Of a stretch of 64,000 nt of DNA, positions 1 through 14,262 are shown one piece after another (position 1 is the first letter of the stretch; every line of letters starts with the position of its first letter). The translations under genes and the position numbers were made by a program. Source of the DNA: Syngnathus acus (Eukaryota > Chordata > Actinopteri > Syngnathiformes > Syngnathidae); NCBI RefSeq assembly GCF_901709675.1, contig NC_051087.1, forward strand, positions 3,526,001 to 3,590,000, read 5' to 3'. Under the pieces are notes generated by a model. That model made no database searches, was not told the origin of the DNA, and saw only the letters and a program-made list of their open reading frames with translations.

Positions 1-1199
1 GCGGGCAAATATGCTTTTAGGCTAACACCAACAAATGGCTCAAAAGCATATTACCCTTCAAACCCATTCTCAGCTTGATGCATGTAAGCGGCAACGGTGG
101 CAGATGGAGAATTGACTTCAGCCATATTGTGTCAAAGTGTTAAAGACGCACCTTTGCTCACTTAGCGGTGAATTAAGTCCGTAAGGCAAAGTCATAAAGA
201 CGCCTTTTAGTCCTAATGGAGAGAACCCTGCCGAGCGAGCGCGGTGCAGCTGTGCTGTCATTAGCTTGCGTTTGTTTTCACACTTTGTTTGTTTATTGCT
301 TTGTTTTTGCACCTGCGACATGGCCGCAGAGGGTCGTGAGAAAAAGGATCTTGGTTTCAGGAGAGTCCAATCAAGTTGGCTCTGTCCACACCCACAACGG
401 GCAACGGGTAGATTTCGACCGACTGAGTCGGTCGGATTGCAGGAGAAATAAATTTCTCATGATTTGCTCATTTGCTTTGCTAATTAAAATAGCCTCTAAT
501 ACAGAGGAGCTTAACTTCATTACAGGTGGTTTTCTTCCACTTCACTGTGTGTGTGTGCGTGAGTTCCCACATTAGATGATGCAACTTGCCACCCCCCCCA
601 CCCACCAAACTCTGCCCCCCCCCCCCCCCTTCGTCTTTGTCCTCCCCTAATCACTCCCTTCGGAATTCTCCGTCTGATATAATTGAGTAGCAACTCCAAA
701 ACACACGTGCACACACACATTCACTTTCCACCTCCTCCTCTTGCACCAACGATGCCCCGCCTGGCGGGAACACAGAATGAGATATGACATTTCATTTGGG
801 TTTCTTCGCACTCGCCGCGTTTGCTTGGGGGAAATAAATAAATATTTCATTAGTAGGCTAGCGGGGACATAAAGCCGTACCCTGTTATGGATTAAAAACA
901 GGTGGATTTTGCCGCTTTCATTTTTATCCCACAATAGCGGCGCATGGAAAATATTACTATATATTACTATAACTTGAAGTGACATTACTGAACTGATTCA
1001 TGACGACAGAACATTTCCCAAACCTCGTTGAGGTTTTGTTGTATTTGCTAGCAAGGCAGTCCAGTGGTAGAGCAGACGGCTAAGTCAATCAAGTGTGTCC
1101 CTCCACAGCACCTATCATCCCGCCTCTCTCGTTAGAGCTCTTTATCAAACTGCCCTTTGCCGCCCGCCGGCCTCGCTGCCATCTCTCTCCGGGCTCACC

Positions 1200-1275
1200 C
1201 GGAGACCGGCGGCTTTATTGTCTTAATTAAAACAGAGCCTGTTTAATTATTTTAATCCTCACGACCGTACGGCAG
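1200..1275. promoter_or_regulatory. candidate conserved noncoding element
   Basis: This unique-sequence block has closely spaced homeodomain-type cores: TCTTAATTAAAA, then TTTAATTATTTTAAT about 15 bp further on. GC-rich sequence lies on both sides. There is no coding potential. Assignment as a conserved element is inference from motif density and would need cross-species alignment. Confidence 0.3.
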
Positions 1276-2410
1276 GGACTGTTGAGAGAGGAGGGGAAAG
1301 GGGGAGTTAAGGGTAGGGGGGGTGGAGACAAGAGCAGGAAGGTGAGGAAGAGGAGGAAGAGGAGTAGCCCTGACATTTCAAATTAAGCTCTTCAAGTTCA
1401 AAAGCAGGAGTTCTTATCACTTTCCCTTCTCGTTCATTTTCCAATTTGTGGCCTCTTCTTTTGCTCTGTTCCTTCTCTCACTCCTCCTCTTTTCCCGCTC
1501 CCTTCCTTTCCCTTCTCCCTCTTTACCACCTTTGTGAGATTAGCAGTTTGAAGAACAGCCCCTGCTGAGAACTTAATTCAAGTGCAGACATCAAAAGAAT
1601 CTGTGATTGCTACAATAGCACGCCGAGTCATGTGTGCATCGAGGAAAAACATCTTTTCCTAATACCCTTCCGATCCCCCCCCTCGACCCACCCTACCGCC
1701 AAACAGCCTTCAGAGTGACACGACGGAGACGGACTTTCAATCTGGAGCGTCACTCAATGGCCGAAGCAGCCATTTTGAATGTAGACCATCCATCCATCCA
1801 CCCAGCATCACATTGTCTTGTTAGCTTACCCTGCCGACCCGGCCCCAACCCCACCCCTTTCCCATACCATGTTATCACCCCCACCTCTCGATCCATTTCA
1901 TCCGGGGAGTCTAAACTCTCCAGATTTCCCCGTTTGCCTCCTGATTAAGGAGTGAGCGGAGTGCTCCCGCCGCCTCCGTCTCCATCCCTCATTCATGTGC
2001 TGCCGCGGTAACTGGCCTATTATCTGACAGTTCCACTCCACTGACCTGTCCAATAACAGCTTCCACATCCCTGTAAATGCCCTGGAGAGAGACCGAGCGG
2101 GAGGAGAAGACATTGAAAATAAAAAGGGGGTGAGGGGGGGAGTGTGTGACTGGATGTGCATTGATGGATAAACCCTGGAGATTGGCCTCGTGTTATAAAC
2201 ATTTACGCCGGGCTAACAGATCATCTCCGAGATCGGGGATTGATGTGAGCCCACCCCCACCCCGCCCTCACCCCTTCTCCCAGCCCCCCCCCTCCCTCCG
2301 GCAAAATGAAAGGCCAAGATTAGAGAGATGATAGCTTTTCAGATTGGAGAGGAGATACTAAAATGAGTTTGTGGAGGTGAGACTCGAGCAGTTAGGCAGC
2401 AGATAAATTG

Positions 2411-2413
<3 letters not shown>

Positions 2414-2470
<57 letters not shown>

Positions 2471-2571
2471 CTCTGACTCTCTCTCTGACTCTTGCTGACT
2501 CTTGCTCTCTCTGGCTCGCTCTCTGACTCTCTCTGACTCTCTCTTTCTCCGACTCTCTCTCTCTCTCTCTC
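2414..2571. repeat. (CT)n microsatellite with imperfect CTCTGACT block
   Basis: A pure CT run of more than 40 bp is followed by an imperfect region where CTCTGACT and CTTGCT units recur. On the minus strand it gives a spurious Arg/Glu-rich open frame. Confidence 0.9.
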
Positions 2572-5500
2572 ATCATCCTCCCCAACAGTGTTGCAGCAAA
2601 ATCTATTAAACACCAACGATCTGTTTTTGTAGTGCTAGAAAGGAGAAATGAGGCGCCCACGTTGACAAAAGGACATTCTTATGACGAGTTTAAAATAGGA
2701 TAGTGGAGAGTTTATTTATTTATTATTTAATACTTTATAACGACTTGATGACTGGTACCATTTTACAATAAATGGTCTACTGACTAATAAAGGCTTTATA
2801 AATCCTTACTTTTATTTCGTCATAAGAATCAACTGGAACTGGAATTTACGAAAAGTCGACCAAAATCGTCACAATGGCTTTCCACAATGTGTGTGTGTGT
2901 GCAGAAGAAATTAGGTGGAGGAGAAGGGCACCGAGCGCAAGGTCTGGGATCTTTTTGAGACGCTCCGAGATGAAAAAGGTGAGAAGGGCCACAGGAAGCG
3001 TTTCCCATGATCCCGCTTGACCTGAGTCGTAGTTTGGTCTGGCTAAAGGCCGTAAACAGCAGGCGGAGGTTTGACAGCACTCGCTCACACACATTACATG
3101 AACATGGTAACATAAAGAAGCTGAAATCTGATTGGACAAAATCTAAGATCGGCTTAAACCGACTGTCAGAAACAAATACGATCTCATGCGAGGTGTTAAT
3201 GTCGGCCACTTCTTCCGATTGTGCCGAGGCCTCGCTGTAATTGGCTATCGTGTTCCTCAATATGACCTTTTCGCTCTCTTTGCGCTTGTCATGTTTACTT
3301 TGCTATTTCCTCCCCACGTCTTAACACCATCCACCCCATCAATATCCCACACGTTCCAATAATTGATCGGTTAAAACCTCTCGCCTATCCCCGTCTAAAG
3401 AGTCCCAGATTCTCTCGCGCACCACCTCTCGGCCCCTCCCCCTCCTTCCCTCCCTTTCGCTCTCTTCAGGGGGAGTCATTGAGTGTGTAATCACTTGGTT
3501 ACGCTGTGTCAGTCTGCGTCTGAACCCGCCATCTGTCCTCTGGGCTTCCGTCTGGGACGATACGCACTACACACACATGCACGCACACACACACTCGCGC
3601 TAGAAGACAAACACAAACATATAGACGTGAACAGTCGAGCCAAGCTCATTCACACCGCGACATGATGACAGCTGTATCAGCAGCCTATTGACATGAGCTG
3701 TCAGAAGGGCAGTGACTAACATGACACATCATGACATGTTCCCATCTTCCGAACCCACGCAAACACACACACACAGCTCATGCAATCGCAACTTATGAGT
3801 AATGAAGTCATCTTAGTCGATGCATGAGTTTAAAAAGTACAGCTGGAACAAATGTTCCCTTTTAGCGTAGATGGTACGAGTGTTCGAAAAGAAGATAGAA
3901 GTGAGCTGACAGTTTTGTCCGATAAAAGAACAAAAGAAAAGCGGAGGTAATACAATTGTGCGCGCTTCGCGGCCAGGCAAGACGACAACTAAGAGCATAA
4001 CAAACCGATTGTACCTCGTCGCCGCCGTGCGGGAGTGGAGAGGCATCGGTGCATGAAATAGTCTATTATGATAAGAATTAAGCAGGTTTATCAAGATGAG
4101 ATCAAGAACGAGAAAAGGCGTGATAAGAACTAAAACAGCGGCAGCGTGAACGCGGCGCACCATCGCACGGCCCGATACGTCACTGCCGACGTTTGAGAAA
4201 GTTCGGATGCAGCTTTGCCCAAAGTGCGGAAGAAGTTTTTTTTTGTTTTCTATGCAAAGTTTTTCGATTGTATTGAATTCTGCCTCCACGAAGACAATAG
4301 TGCACAGTTTTGATTGACGGTGTCAGGTTTTAATTTTAATACACTCACACACACATATATATTATCTGTTTACTTTTTGATTAGTTAATTAATTTTATGT
4401 ACATTACAAAAAAAGTACGTAATAATCCGAGTAGTGACATTTAGTCATGGCGTCAAATGGAGCAAAGGGCATTATTTGAGAAAACACAATTTGTCCCAGT
4501 GTGTGTGCGTATGTGAGAGCGAGAGAGAGTGAGAGAGATTGTCTTGGACTCAAACATCTCCGCCAGGCAAAACCTGGTGTTTACCGGGGGGGGACCCCTG
4601 TAAATCTGACATGATGGGCTGTTGACGGGAGAACCTGTTGTTATCATAACCCGCAAGAACTTACAGGAAACACACGTGCACACAACAAATACAGTCTGGA
4701 GTGTTTTCCATGACGGAAATATAACGTTACACACACACACACATCAGAGGACATTTAGACACACATACACAGGTATCTGGAGATAACGTGGATTTATGGT
4801 ACAGCACAGTACCGTGTGTGTGTGCGTGTGTGACACTGTCAGCAAGTGGGATGTGATAGAGTGAACTGATGAGTGTGGGAAACCATGCGATGAGCGGGTC
4901 ACAGGAAACAAGATATCATACCTGACCCTCTTTAATCCGCACCGTGAAATGATCTCTACACGCACGCACGCACACACATGCGCGCACACACAGGCCATGT
5001 ATGTGAGCATGCTGCACAAATATTATTCTTTCAGTATTCATTTGGATGTTTTTAAACAAACACGCTCCCAGTGTCTGGGTGTTCCAGCAGCAATGGTGAG
5101 GCCCATTAGCGTCCATGGATGAGTGGCAAAGACTCACATGAAGGATGTGCAGGGGGGTCAAAAAGGTACCGGCAGCGAGACGAGACGAAAAAAACATCGG
5201 GGATGAGAATGAGGAGACAAGATGGAAGCAGAGCAGGATATTATTTCATGCGGCTATAATGAGGAGTCCTAAGTAACAAAAGGCCGTGATGGATGGCATG
5301 CAAATGTATTCAAATGCACTGCTTGTATGTCATTTGTAAGGGAAAGTGTCGAAAGAATGCCTTAACAGCGAGGAATGATGGTTTCTAAAGTAGTAATACG
5401 CTGTATTTAAGAAGGAATTAATGGGATCAAATGAAATCATTTTGTCTTTTATTCATTGGGTTGCTTGATTTGTAATGTTGGAAAGCAGTTATTGGGTTAC

Positions 5501-7033
5501 TTGGTTTGTGCATAGTGTTGAGAAAAATACAGATATGGATTTTGACCTCCAATTGTTTAAAAATGTTACTTAAAATCCCTTTAAAGACAAGAGAAATCTT
5601 GTTTTCACGTAGAAAGTTTGTAGGTTGGCGGAAAATGTAACGATTTAATGTTTAGCTGAAAAATAATGCCGTAAATGTCTGCCAATTGAAATGAGCAGGA
5701 CGGATGGACGGACAAAGTCATTACTGTTTTTATATAACCCTAACCCTATAAGTATGGATACCCGACAGGGTTATAATAGTTTTTCATTGCAGTTGTTTTT
5801 GTTTTAATTGTCAGTTTTAATTATTTTGGGTTATTTTATTATGGGTTTTATTTGATTCGTTTTGTTAGGGTTTCATTTTAGTTGAGTTTTTGGATTTAAT
5901 ATCAGTTTTTTTTTTTTTGTTTTTTTTTTTTTAAACACTATATGGAGCATTTTAGTGCACAATAAAAAAATTTTAAAAAAAGGTCATCCTAAAGCAAACA
6001 ACTTTTGCTGTTCTGAAGCTATGAACGTATAGCGATGAGGAAACAAAGAGATTTAAAATAAACCCCAAACTCTTATGTACACTATTAACAGAGACAAAAA
6101 AAAAAAAACAGCGGCGGAATTTAAATGGCACAGATCTTGCTTCCATAACAAAGCTTGTCCTGAAATATTCAAATCACCTGTGCGCTTGCTGACGTCTTGC
6201 TGAGCAAGTGGGTCGTGGTTGTTCAGGTGACGGCGGCGCTGACCTTTTGTGTTGTAGCGGCGGCTGCATGAAAGCAAGTGGCACACAAAGAGTTCTATTA
6301 AGTAGAGAAGCAGATATCATGGGGGGGGGGGACAAGAACTGTCGGTAACAGTCGTGAGTTAAAACAACACACACGTGGGGGGATAGAACCATACGAGGCC
6401 CGAGTTATTAATTCTCTCTGTGAAATACGAAATATTCTCCGTGCATATTTCTCCAGCCAGGATGGGAATCATTGTTGTGTGTAATTATGAAGACAATGTT
6501 CAGAGGGATTATCAAAGAAGTGAGGGGGAGATAAGGAAGCGGCAGATGAAGAGGGTGCGGGCACAAGAAGAAAGGCAGCCAAGAAGGAGGCGAGGGGGGG
6601 GGCGAGGAAGGCCGACGAAAAGAGAGAGGAGAGTAAAGATTACCTCTTCTCTATTTGCGGAGCTATCGTTCCCCTCTCCCGCCTCCTTGCTTCCGTCTCT
6701 GGCTGTATTAGCATGATAAAGATGTGGCGGAATAGGGCAGCCGGCAGGTCTTTGGACACGCAGACAATGCTATCGCCCGAGCAGGCGTGTGGAGAGCAGC
6801 TACCGTGGGACCCTGCGAGGCACATAAACGCCATCACGCATGTAGGCGCCGATACAAAGCCGCGCAAACATGTCAACACGCACGCAGAGCAGAGCGCGTA
6901 CGGATTAGAGTGCCCGCGAGGATTTCCGCTTCAAGAGGGAACATGCGGTGAAAGAAAACTGCCTATGTTTACATCTTTGCACTTTGATCAAGGTTGTCAA
7001 ATCAGGTGGTTGATACTCGTAAAAGCTTTAGTG

Positions 7034-7333
7034 CATAGGTGTCACACTCAAGGCCGGATACGGCTCGTCGCATCATTTTATGACAAATTGTGGATCGACT
7101 GTCAATATTAGAATTGCTAATTGTCGACACTTTTAAACCGATAGATATTGCTAGCAATTTCTATTATCATTTATCTTTTTAAAAAAAAATTCACTAGCCT
7201 CAAAGCTAGTTAATTCATCAGTTTGCTGTGTAGCTTATACGATATAGAATATAAAGCGTTGTGAGTCATAATGGCCCTCCGAAGGAAAATGAGTACAATG
7301 CGGCCCGCGACGAAAAGGAGTTTGACACCCCTT
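7034..7333. mobile_element. non-autonomous hAT-like transposon remnant
   Basis: The left end reads GGTGTCACACTCAAGGCC. The right end reads GGAGTTTGACACCCCTTG, which is nearly its reverse complement. The roughly 300-bp interior has no open frame. Such 'caaactcaaggcc / ggtgtcaaactc' ends are typical of short hAT-derived elements in fish. A related, larger copy lies at 50003-50696. Family assignment is by end similarity only. Confidence 0.55.
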
Positions 7334-7432
7334 GCTTTAGAGTAAACATTATACTTGGACATCCACTTTTTTTTTCTTTCTCATTGATTTTCATTTTATG
7401 TATTATTTGTGCCCTCTCTGCATCCATTTCAA

Positions 7433-7645
7433 CCTGGTGATCCTGAAAGGGGGATCCTTCCATCTGTGGTCCCTTCTCAAGGTTTCTCATTTTCCCCTGG
7501 CAGGGGTTTTTGAGGTTTTCCTTGCCCTTTTGGGAGCTTAAGATCAGGGGATGCTTTGAGAATAATTGTCAATTTTTGTCTATGTGAAGCCCTTTGAGAC
7601 TGCTTGTGATTTAGGGCTATACAAATAAACTTGACTTGACTTGAC
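7433..7645 (+). mobile_element. truncated non-LTR retroelement 3' end (copy 1)
   Basis: The segment begins CCTGGTGATCCTGAAAGGGG and ends with GGGCTATACAAATAAACTTG followed by TTGAC repeats. It is nearly identical to 50139-50346. The AATAAA-like end with a short tandem tail is typical of LINE or SINE 3' termini. A target duplication is clear for the second copy but not for this one. Confidence 0.6.
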
Positions 7646-9909
7646 TACTTCCTCATTTTCGAGCACCGCTGAATAGTAAATGTGCATGCCAATCTCGCAA
7701 TTTAGCATTCACATTTTTATACAAACAACAAATAAAACCAAGAACAAAAGTTATCAATTCATTATCGTGTTAAAGCCCTTTGCGAGTCCCCCCCCCACTT
7801 TCTCAGCTGACTATCTGCTCTGGGAACATCATTAAGGCTCTTGCCGGCTAATCAGTGACACACACATAAACAGCCGTTCACAAACGGATGGCGCTTCTTC
7901 AGAGATCTGGAACATTCTCCGGGTCAGGCTTGGAGCCACGGGCCCTGTGGGACGCCGGGCCACCCCACTGCTTGAGTGTCGGGCCGGGGCATGTCTCCAG
8001 ACTGCAGGCTCGTGACGAGTACACACACACACACTCTAGCGGGGCCCGTGTGTAAACATACTGTACGCACCATCATGGATGACAGCGAGTGCATGAGCCT
8101 GTGACGGCTGTCCAAGCGTAACACATACACTCTGTGAAAACACATGGAACTGTACAAACAGCCGCGGCACCAGAGAGTTCCATCTCACGGTGACAAAAGC
8201 CTCATTCACTCACGGACAGCAACAAAAGTAGCACGCTAACAAATGTGTCAAAATGTTCAAATGGTAGAAATTTCAAAATCTTGCACTTGTCATAGAACAT
8301 TTCATCATCATCATCACACACTCGTAGAAGATTATCCCTCTCTGATAGGTTGCCGCGTTACCACAACAAGCTTTTCAAATGTGTCAGATACACAAACATG
8401 CAAGTGGAAGGCGAGAGCCGAGTCTTGAGCAGACATTACAGCTGTCATTATCGCACGTAAAAGGGCTTTCTATTTTCTCGCTCACATTTACGACCAAGGC
8501 TTGAGACGGTGAGGAGCGTCGAAGCTGTTGCGACAAATAAAGTTGCGCATCTCCCAGCTTAGCATTAAACGCGCGCAGGCAGCGCTCCCTGCCAATCTGA
8601 GGCGCAACCTTAATCCATCTTTTATCCTTCCGTGCATCTTCTGCTGCTGTCAACCCCCACCCCAAAAAAAAAAAAAACTGCCATCCATCTCATCAATCCC
8701 CTACTAACAATCGGGGTTTTGTCAACGGGTTTTTCCAAAGATGACATTATTGTGTCAGTGTACTGTGTTGCAGTGAGACCGACCGCACGTCTCACCTCGG
8801 CAAAATGGCGGAAGGAAAAAGGTCAGAGAAATGCACTTGGATCCAGAAATGGGAAAGTGTAGTTTTCTATCAACTTCATTGACTCCTGTTTGGCTTTTTA
8901 TGTGGAGGATGAAAAGTGTGGCTGATTTATTGTGTTCCTGTGGTGGATGTTTTAATGGAAATTGGGCAGACATCTTTGTCTGTGTGTGAAAAGTTGGAGT
9001 GAGTGGAGGAAAGAGAAAGAAACAGCTGTTGCTTGATGTCCCACTGGACACACAATTACTTGTGTTCACCTGGGACGGAGGGAGGGAGGGATCTTTAAAA
9101 AAATATATATATACAATATACTTTACAAAAAAACCACTTTGTTGAAAAATGATGAGCTTGTAATTGATCAAAATGTTTGTCACACTAAATCTACAACAAA
9201 AAGTGTCGCAAAAACAATTATTTTGATTTCCAAGTACAAGCGATGATGTAATGTACATGCATACACACACACGCACTACTAATTACGACTACCACAACTG
9301 AATATAAAGCGAGTAAAGTTTGTCAAATGCAATTTTCTCTTTCCTCACTGGTCATTTGATGTAAATATATTTCGTTATCGAATTATATACAGGAATATAC
9401 TGTAAATCCTGCCAATTTTTCCTCATATAAACATACCCTTACAAATACACTGTCATAGGTGAAAGGTCACCTGGACTTTAGAATCTTGGGAGGTGATACA
9501 ATGTTCATCACATATGCAACGCACAAACACACCTCGGTGTAAAGTGAGCTTGAGCAGGAGGGGTGGGGGGGGAACTAATTGTTTCTAGACAAGGCGACCT
9601 GAGAGGCACCGGAAGGGAGGACGGGAGCAAATGAGCGAAGGAGACGGGGAGGAAAGCGAGGGGCTATAAATTAAGGAGGTGCCGGATATTCGCTTTCCAC
9701 ATGGCTTTCGCTTCACAGACAACCACGGATACTTTATCTCTGATGAGACCACACACACACACACCGTTGTCCATATGAAATGATAGCACCTTGACGAGGC
9801 CCTCTGCAAAACAAACCACTCAATAACCGGCAGATAATGGAGGCTGCAGGTCAGGCTTCAACATAAACGCGCGCACACGCACACAGACACACTCACGCCA
9901 TTGTCTGGC

Positions 9910-9992
9910 CACTAGTTATTAGCGCCCGTGCTAAGAGAGTTTATCCATAAGTGACCTTAATTAAGTGGCTAGCGCCATTAGCCACGCGGCTA
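9910..9992. promoter_or_regulatory. candidate regulatory block with perfect 7-bp hairpin
   Basis: This unique block carries TTATTAGCGCCCGTGC and CCTTAATTAAG. It also holds a perfect inverted repeat at 9965-9985: arms GTGGCTA and TAGCCAC around a 7-base loop. The ATTAGCGCC core recurs at 23.3-23.5 kb. No coding potential is seen. A role as a conserved element is inference. Confidence 0.3.
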
Positions 9993-12900
9993 AGAGGCTA
10001 AGAGCCACCAATCTGCATGTGAATGTGTGTGTTTTTATGCTAATGGCTCTTCTCAGAGGTGTGCGGTGGAATACTAAACGAGAGGCTCCGCGCGAAGCTG
10101 CCCAGGCGAGACAGTTTAGATAAGTTACTCATGAGGGACAAAGACAAAAAACAGAGCGTAGGGCTAGAGGGGCTACTTCAAATGCAACCGAGGGCCCCCA
10201 TTTACATCCACTGGCGTGCACACACACACACACACAACAACCAACACCACCCGTTAGAGGGGAAACGTGACTTTTTTTGTCATTAGCTATGAAAACAAAA
10301 ATTTATTCTGATCACATTTGGAGATACCCCAAAAAAAGATGTTAGTATATTGTGCTCAGCAAAAACAAATCCTTTTTATTCATGTAATTTTATCCAGTTG
10401 GGTCACTGAGCTAATTAGAAACTTTATGAAGCAGCCACCCCTCAATGTCCTCCTTGTCCTTCATAATAAAGATTGGGACACTACTTTTAAGTCCAACATT
10501 TTTTTTTTTAAATACAGGTTATCAGGTCGCAAAAGTTTTCTAACAAGTCTCATTGAATTGAAATTTGAAATCTATCCAGCCTCAACAAACAACATTTTGG
10601 CCTACTCAGCTCAAGGCATTACGTCTCAAGTTGGTTGCACAAATGACCCAGAAGGTAACGACTGACTTGCAGGTTCTTACTCGCTTGTTCTTTTTGGACT
10701 TTTGAATTTTACTGCACTGGGGACTGTTTAAAAAAAACAAAAAAAACATGATGGGCCAAGTCCATATTTCCCACCATGTTCCTTGCAGGGTTGAACTGAT
10801 ATTTTTTAAGTATAGTTTTAATAGGTAGTTGTGTCATTAGTCAATACAACAAAAATCATTAATGCCTAATGACTTGGCTTCACCTGTCCAGAGGTCCCCA
10901 TGTTTTTGTTGTTGCTGTAGCTAATGGATTCTCGCCATATTGCCTCATAAAAGCTGGGGTCGCTGGTTCAAAGGTCGCCGCTCCCCCTTTGATGTGACCC
11001 GGACATCCTGGGAGGAAGAGGAAGCAGAGGAAGAGGATTCTTCATGGATTAGTTGTAAAACACACACGCGGCCTCATTGAGTGTCAACGTGTTTATATAA
11101 TCAATCACAGCCATTGCTCACAATAACCTGCAATCCTTCGACAACTTTTTGGGGTACAAATATTGCCATTCGGGCCTATGCCAGCTCACGAAGGGCGAGA
11201 GGCAAGGTGCACTCTGATGACCAGATTGCAGGGCACATATGGACAAATGACCAAATGCACCCAGGAATAATTTAGACCAAAATAGGTTCAAACCCAAACG
11301 TGCTGAACTCTGAGGCAGATGTGATGATAGCTAAACATATTCCAATGCTCAAGGGTTGTACAAGTAGAAAATTAGCAAATATTTGAGGGAAAAAAATACT
11401 AACATTCTGCATAGGTTGAAAATTAACATTAACTTTGAGATAGGAAAATAAAATTCTGCATTGAATGTTTCCAATAAAATATATTGCACATATTTTTTTT
11501 TTTTTTTACAAACATTAATTCAAGACGAAATGTAAATATATTTTAATTGAAAGTTCGGGTTTTGACTACAAAGTTAAATACAACTGAACTGTGCTTAAGC
11601 AGCAATTTTTCCGTATAGCACTAGAGGGAGCTCTATCACACTCATCGAACTAGCTCATTAGGAGTCGACCTTGAAACGTCGTAAACCGAGGACCCCGAGA
11701 GACATGTGGGGGTTATTTGTCGGTCAGAAATATGAAGACTTTCTCAGCTGTCAGCGCTTTTAGGGCAACAGCCACGCACGCCGCCGTCCTCCCGGGACTT
11801 CAACTTCTACATCATGTCCAGTCTTCCTCCATTATCTTTTTACCTCCTACACTCAAACCACCTGACCAGCATTAACTCCCTTCGCTTCTGTCTTTCGCTC
11901 CTTCTTGTTCTTAACTCGTTGGTCCGCTCTCCACGCGTTGAGCCAAATAGATTTTCAATTACGTGCTGAGTGCCTGGAAGCTTTTGTATTTCCCAACCTG
12001 ACCCCGATGCAGCTCACACTCCTGCGCCTCCACTTCCAGCCTAATGGAGGGGCGGCAAGGGGAGCAAATGTCTTCTGTCTTCACTCCATTTGCAGTGCTT
12101 AATAACTTTATTAGTCCACACCTAATTTTAGAAAAAAACAAAATCTTCTTCAACATAGTTTATTAATCGTAATAGAAATATTCTTTTAAATTATTTTGGC
12201 TATTAGCTATGCTTTTACAACAACAAACCACACATTTCCAATCAATAACAAATATTATAAATTATATCATATGTTCTATTATTCTATTATAAATATTATA
12301 CAAATATAATTTCTATCTTAAATGCGATAGCATTCCAAATTGTCTGACAGATATGAAAGTGGTTGTATTCAGTTTCCAAAATCTATGACTGATCACGGTT
12401 CACCCTCCACTCATGATTGGACAAAAAATATTTAGAAACTGCTTCTGTATTTACTGGGGCTGTCTTTGTGCGATATCATCTTATCATGTCATAATCACCC
12501 AGAACCTAGTTATGCAAAACACCAGATAAAAAAAAAAAAGAAAATGGGGTAAAGACTTTTTAATGTCACTTCAACCTCAAAAGGATTCGTAAAGTTTTCA
12601 CTCACTTTCAGCTTGACTTCAAAATGATTAACAATGTCACCTCTTTAATCATCTCCACGCATTCACAACAACCATTTGCAATTATGCTCATGAAGTCCTC
12701 AAACACAGCCTCTCGCCGCATGCATGCCTGCTTGCTTGCCGGCGCGTGTTCGTTCCTGTTAAGCGGAGCGAGGGGTCAGAGGTCAATGGCCTAATGCCTT
12801 ATCGCGAATGCACCGTAGGCAACCTTATTACGGCGAGCTTAGACAACAAACACACACGAGTGAATACGTTTATCGTCTGCATGCACGGCCGGGCCGCCGG

Positions 12901-14071
12901 GTTTTGTTTGGAGCTTCCTTGTTTGCGGCCTAGGGGCCTGTCAGGCGCACGCACACACAGAATCAGTAGAAAGGGAGAAAGGGAGAAGGCCTGAGTGCTG
13001 CAAAGAGCCTATTAAAACAGATTGTTCCCCCCCCAATGAAGTCATGACCTCGTCCCATGCAAGCTGGCAAAAAAAAGAAAAAAATCCCCCGCTCTATCTG
13101 AGCAACTGTGTGCATAATTGTTTTCGTACAGGCTATGAATAGAATTAGAAGACAACTTAAAGTAAGATGGCACTCAACAGGGAGCAAGGCCGAGCAACCC
13201 TGATTTGTACAACATCATTGATTTAAAGTCATCTTTAAGGCATTAAGGTAGCGCCATTCGCTTGTGGCTTCCAACTTGGTGATTCCTTTCGGACTATTTC
13301 GTACGAAAACATCACAGAATATATTTCTTCATGATTTGAAAGAAAAGGAAAAATAATAGCAAAATTTGGATTAGCGTTGTGTCTGGCCTTTTTTTTTTAT
13401 ATACTAAAAAAAAAATTTTTTTTCTCCCAAGTTTTTACTAAACTTTAAAGGATGCTAACGTGGGATGAAGATTGTCTGTTTTCAAGATACTCCAGCATCT
13501 TCACTGTCAAATTGTTTTTTTTTCCCCCCCAACGCATTTCAAATAAAAGAAAATTTGTGGCAGCCGCAGATTTTTGCTTTTAATGGACATTGTCGCCTAA
13601 ATATAAATGCTCCTATTTGAAGTTAATGTGTGAGAACAGATGGCTGATTGGGAGCGCAACCGGCGAGAACAAGTCGGCCTTCAAAGGAGGGGAAGAGCAC
13701 CAAAGTAAATAATTGCCTCCAAAATTGTTTTCCAATTAGCCTCATGAATCAAACCTCTGCCCTTTCGTGTGCGTGCGTGCGTGTGTGTGTGTAGGCGTGG
13801 CGTGGCTTTGTTAAGGCCTGAATGAGTCCTTGATGGGCGCAGCAGCTTGGGTCTCTGAGGGGAGGAGGTGAGGTGGGGGGGGGGGGTCGACAGGAGGGGG
13901 GGGTGTAAGTTGATAATTGCAAGGGAACTTGGAATCATTCTGTCCATGCCACTCCTCCCACCAACACACACAGTAGCGTTGAGAGGCGGTCGCTTAAACA
14001 AAGTGTACCAACCCACCTCCCATAATTCCCATCTCTTTGTCTGTCTCTGACGCTCCACTTTGCCTTTCTGC

Positions 14072-14075
<4 letters not shown>

Positions 14076-14113
<38 letters not shown>
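14076..14113. repeat. (GT)n microsatellite
   Basis: A 38-bp uninterrupted GT run. Confidence 0.9.
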
Positions 14114-14117
<4 letters not shown>

Positions 14118-14220
14118 GGTGGTGTTACAATCTAGCCTCAGCTGCTGCTGTGTGCGAGGGTGAATTACACGCCGTAGTGGAGTGTTGACAGGAGCAGCTG
14201 GACATCAGTGAGCCATAGGG

Positions 14221-14262
14221 CGTGTGTGTGCGTGTGTGCGTGTGTGTGTGCGTGTGTGCGCG
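14221..14262. repeat. imperfect (GT/GC)n microsatellite
   Basis: GT repeats are interrupted regularly by GC dinucleotides. It lies about 110 bp after a pure GT run. Confidence 0.8.

Noticed and set aside
1051-1090. Possible tRNA or SINE A/B box around GCAGTCCAGTGGTAGAGCAGA
   Set aside because: No cloverleaf can be drawn and there is no second box at proper distance.
2358-2660. Minus-strand Arg/Glu-rich open frame
   Set aside because: Translation of the (CT)n repeat.
3813-4289. 158-codon minus-strand open frame
   Set aside because: No recognisable motif, and no neighbouring exon could extend it; likely chance.
5736-5752. TAACCCTAACCCTA telomere-like repeat
   Set aside because: Barely two units in ordinary AT-rich DNA; no evidence for an interstitial telomere.
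6713-7111. 132-codon plus-strand open frame
   Set aside because: No recognisable domain, no splice context, and its 3' part runs into a transposon remnant.
8755-9276. 173-codon minus-strand open frame
   Set aside because: Composition is low in complexity with no domain or intron phase support; likely chance in AT-rich DNA.
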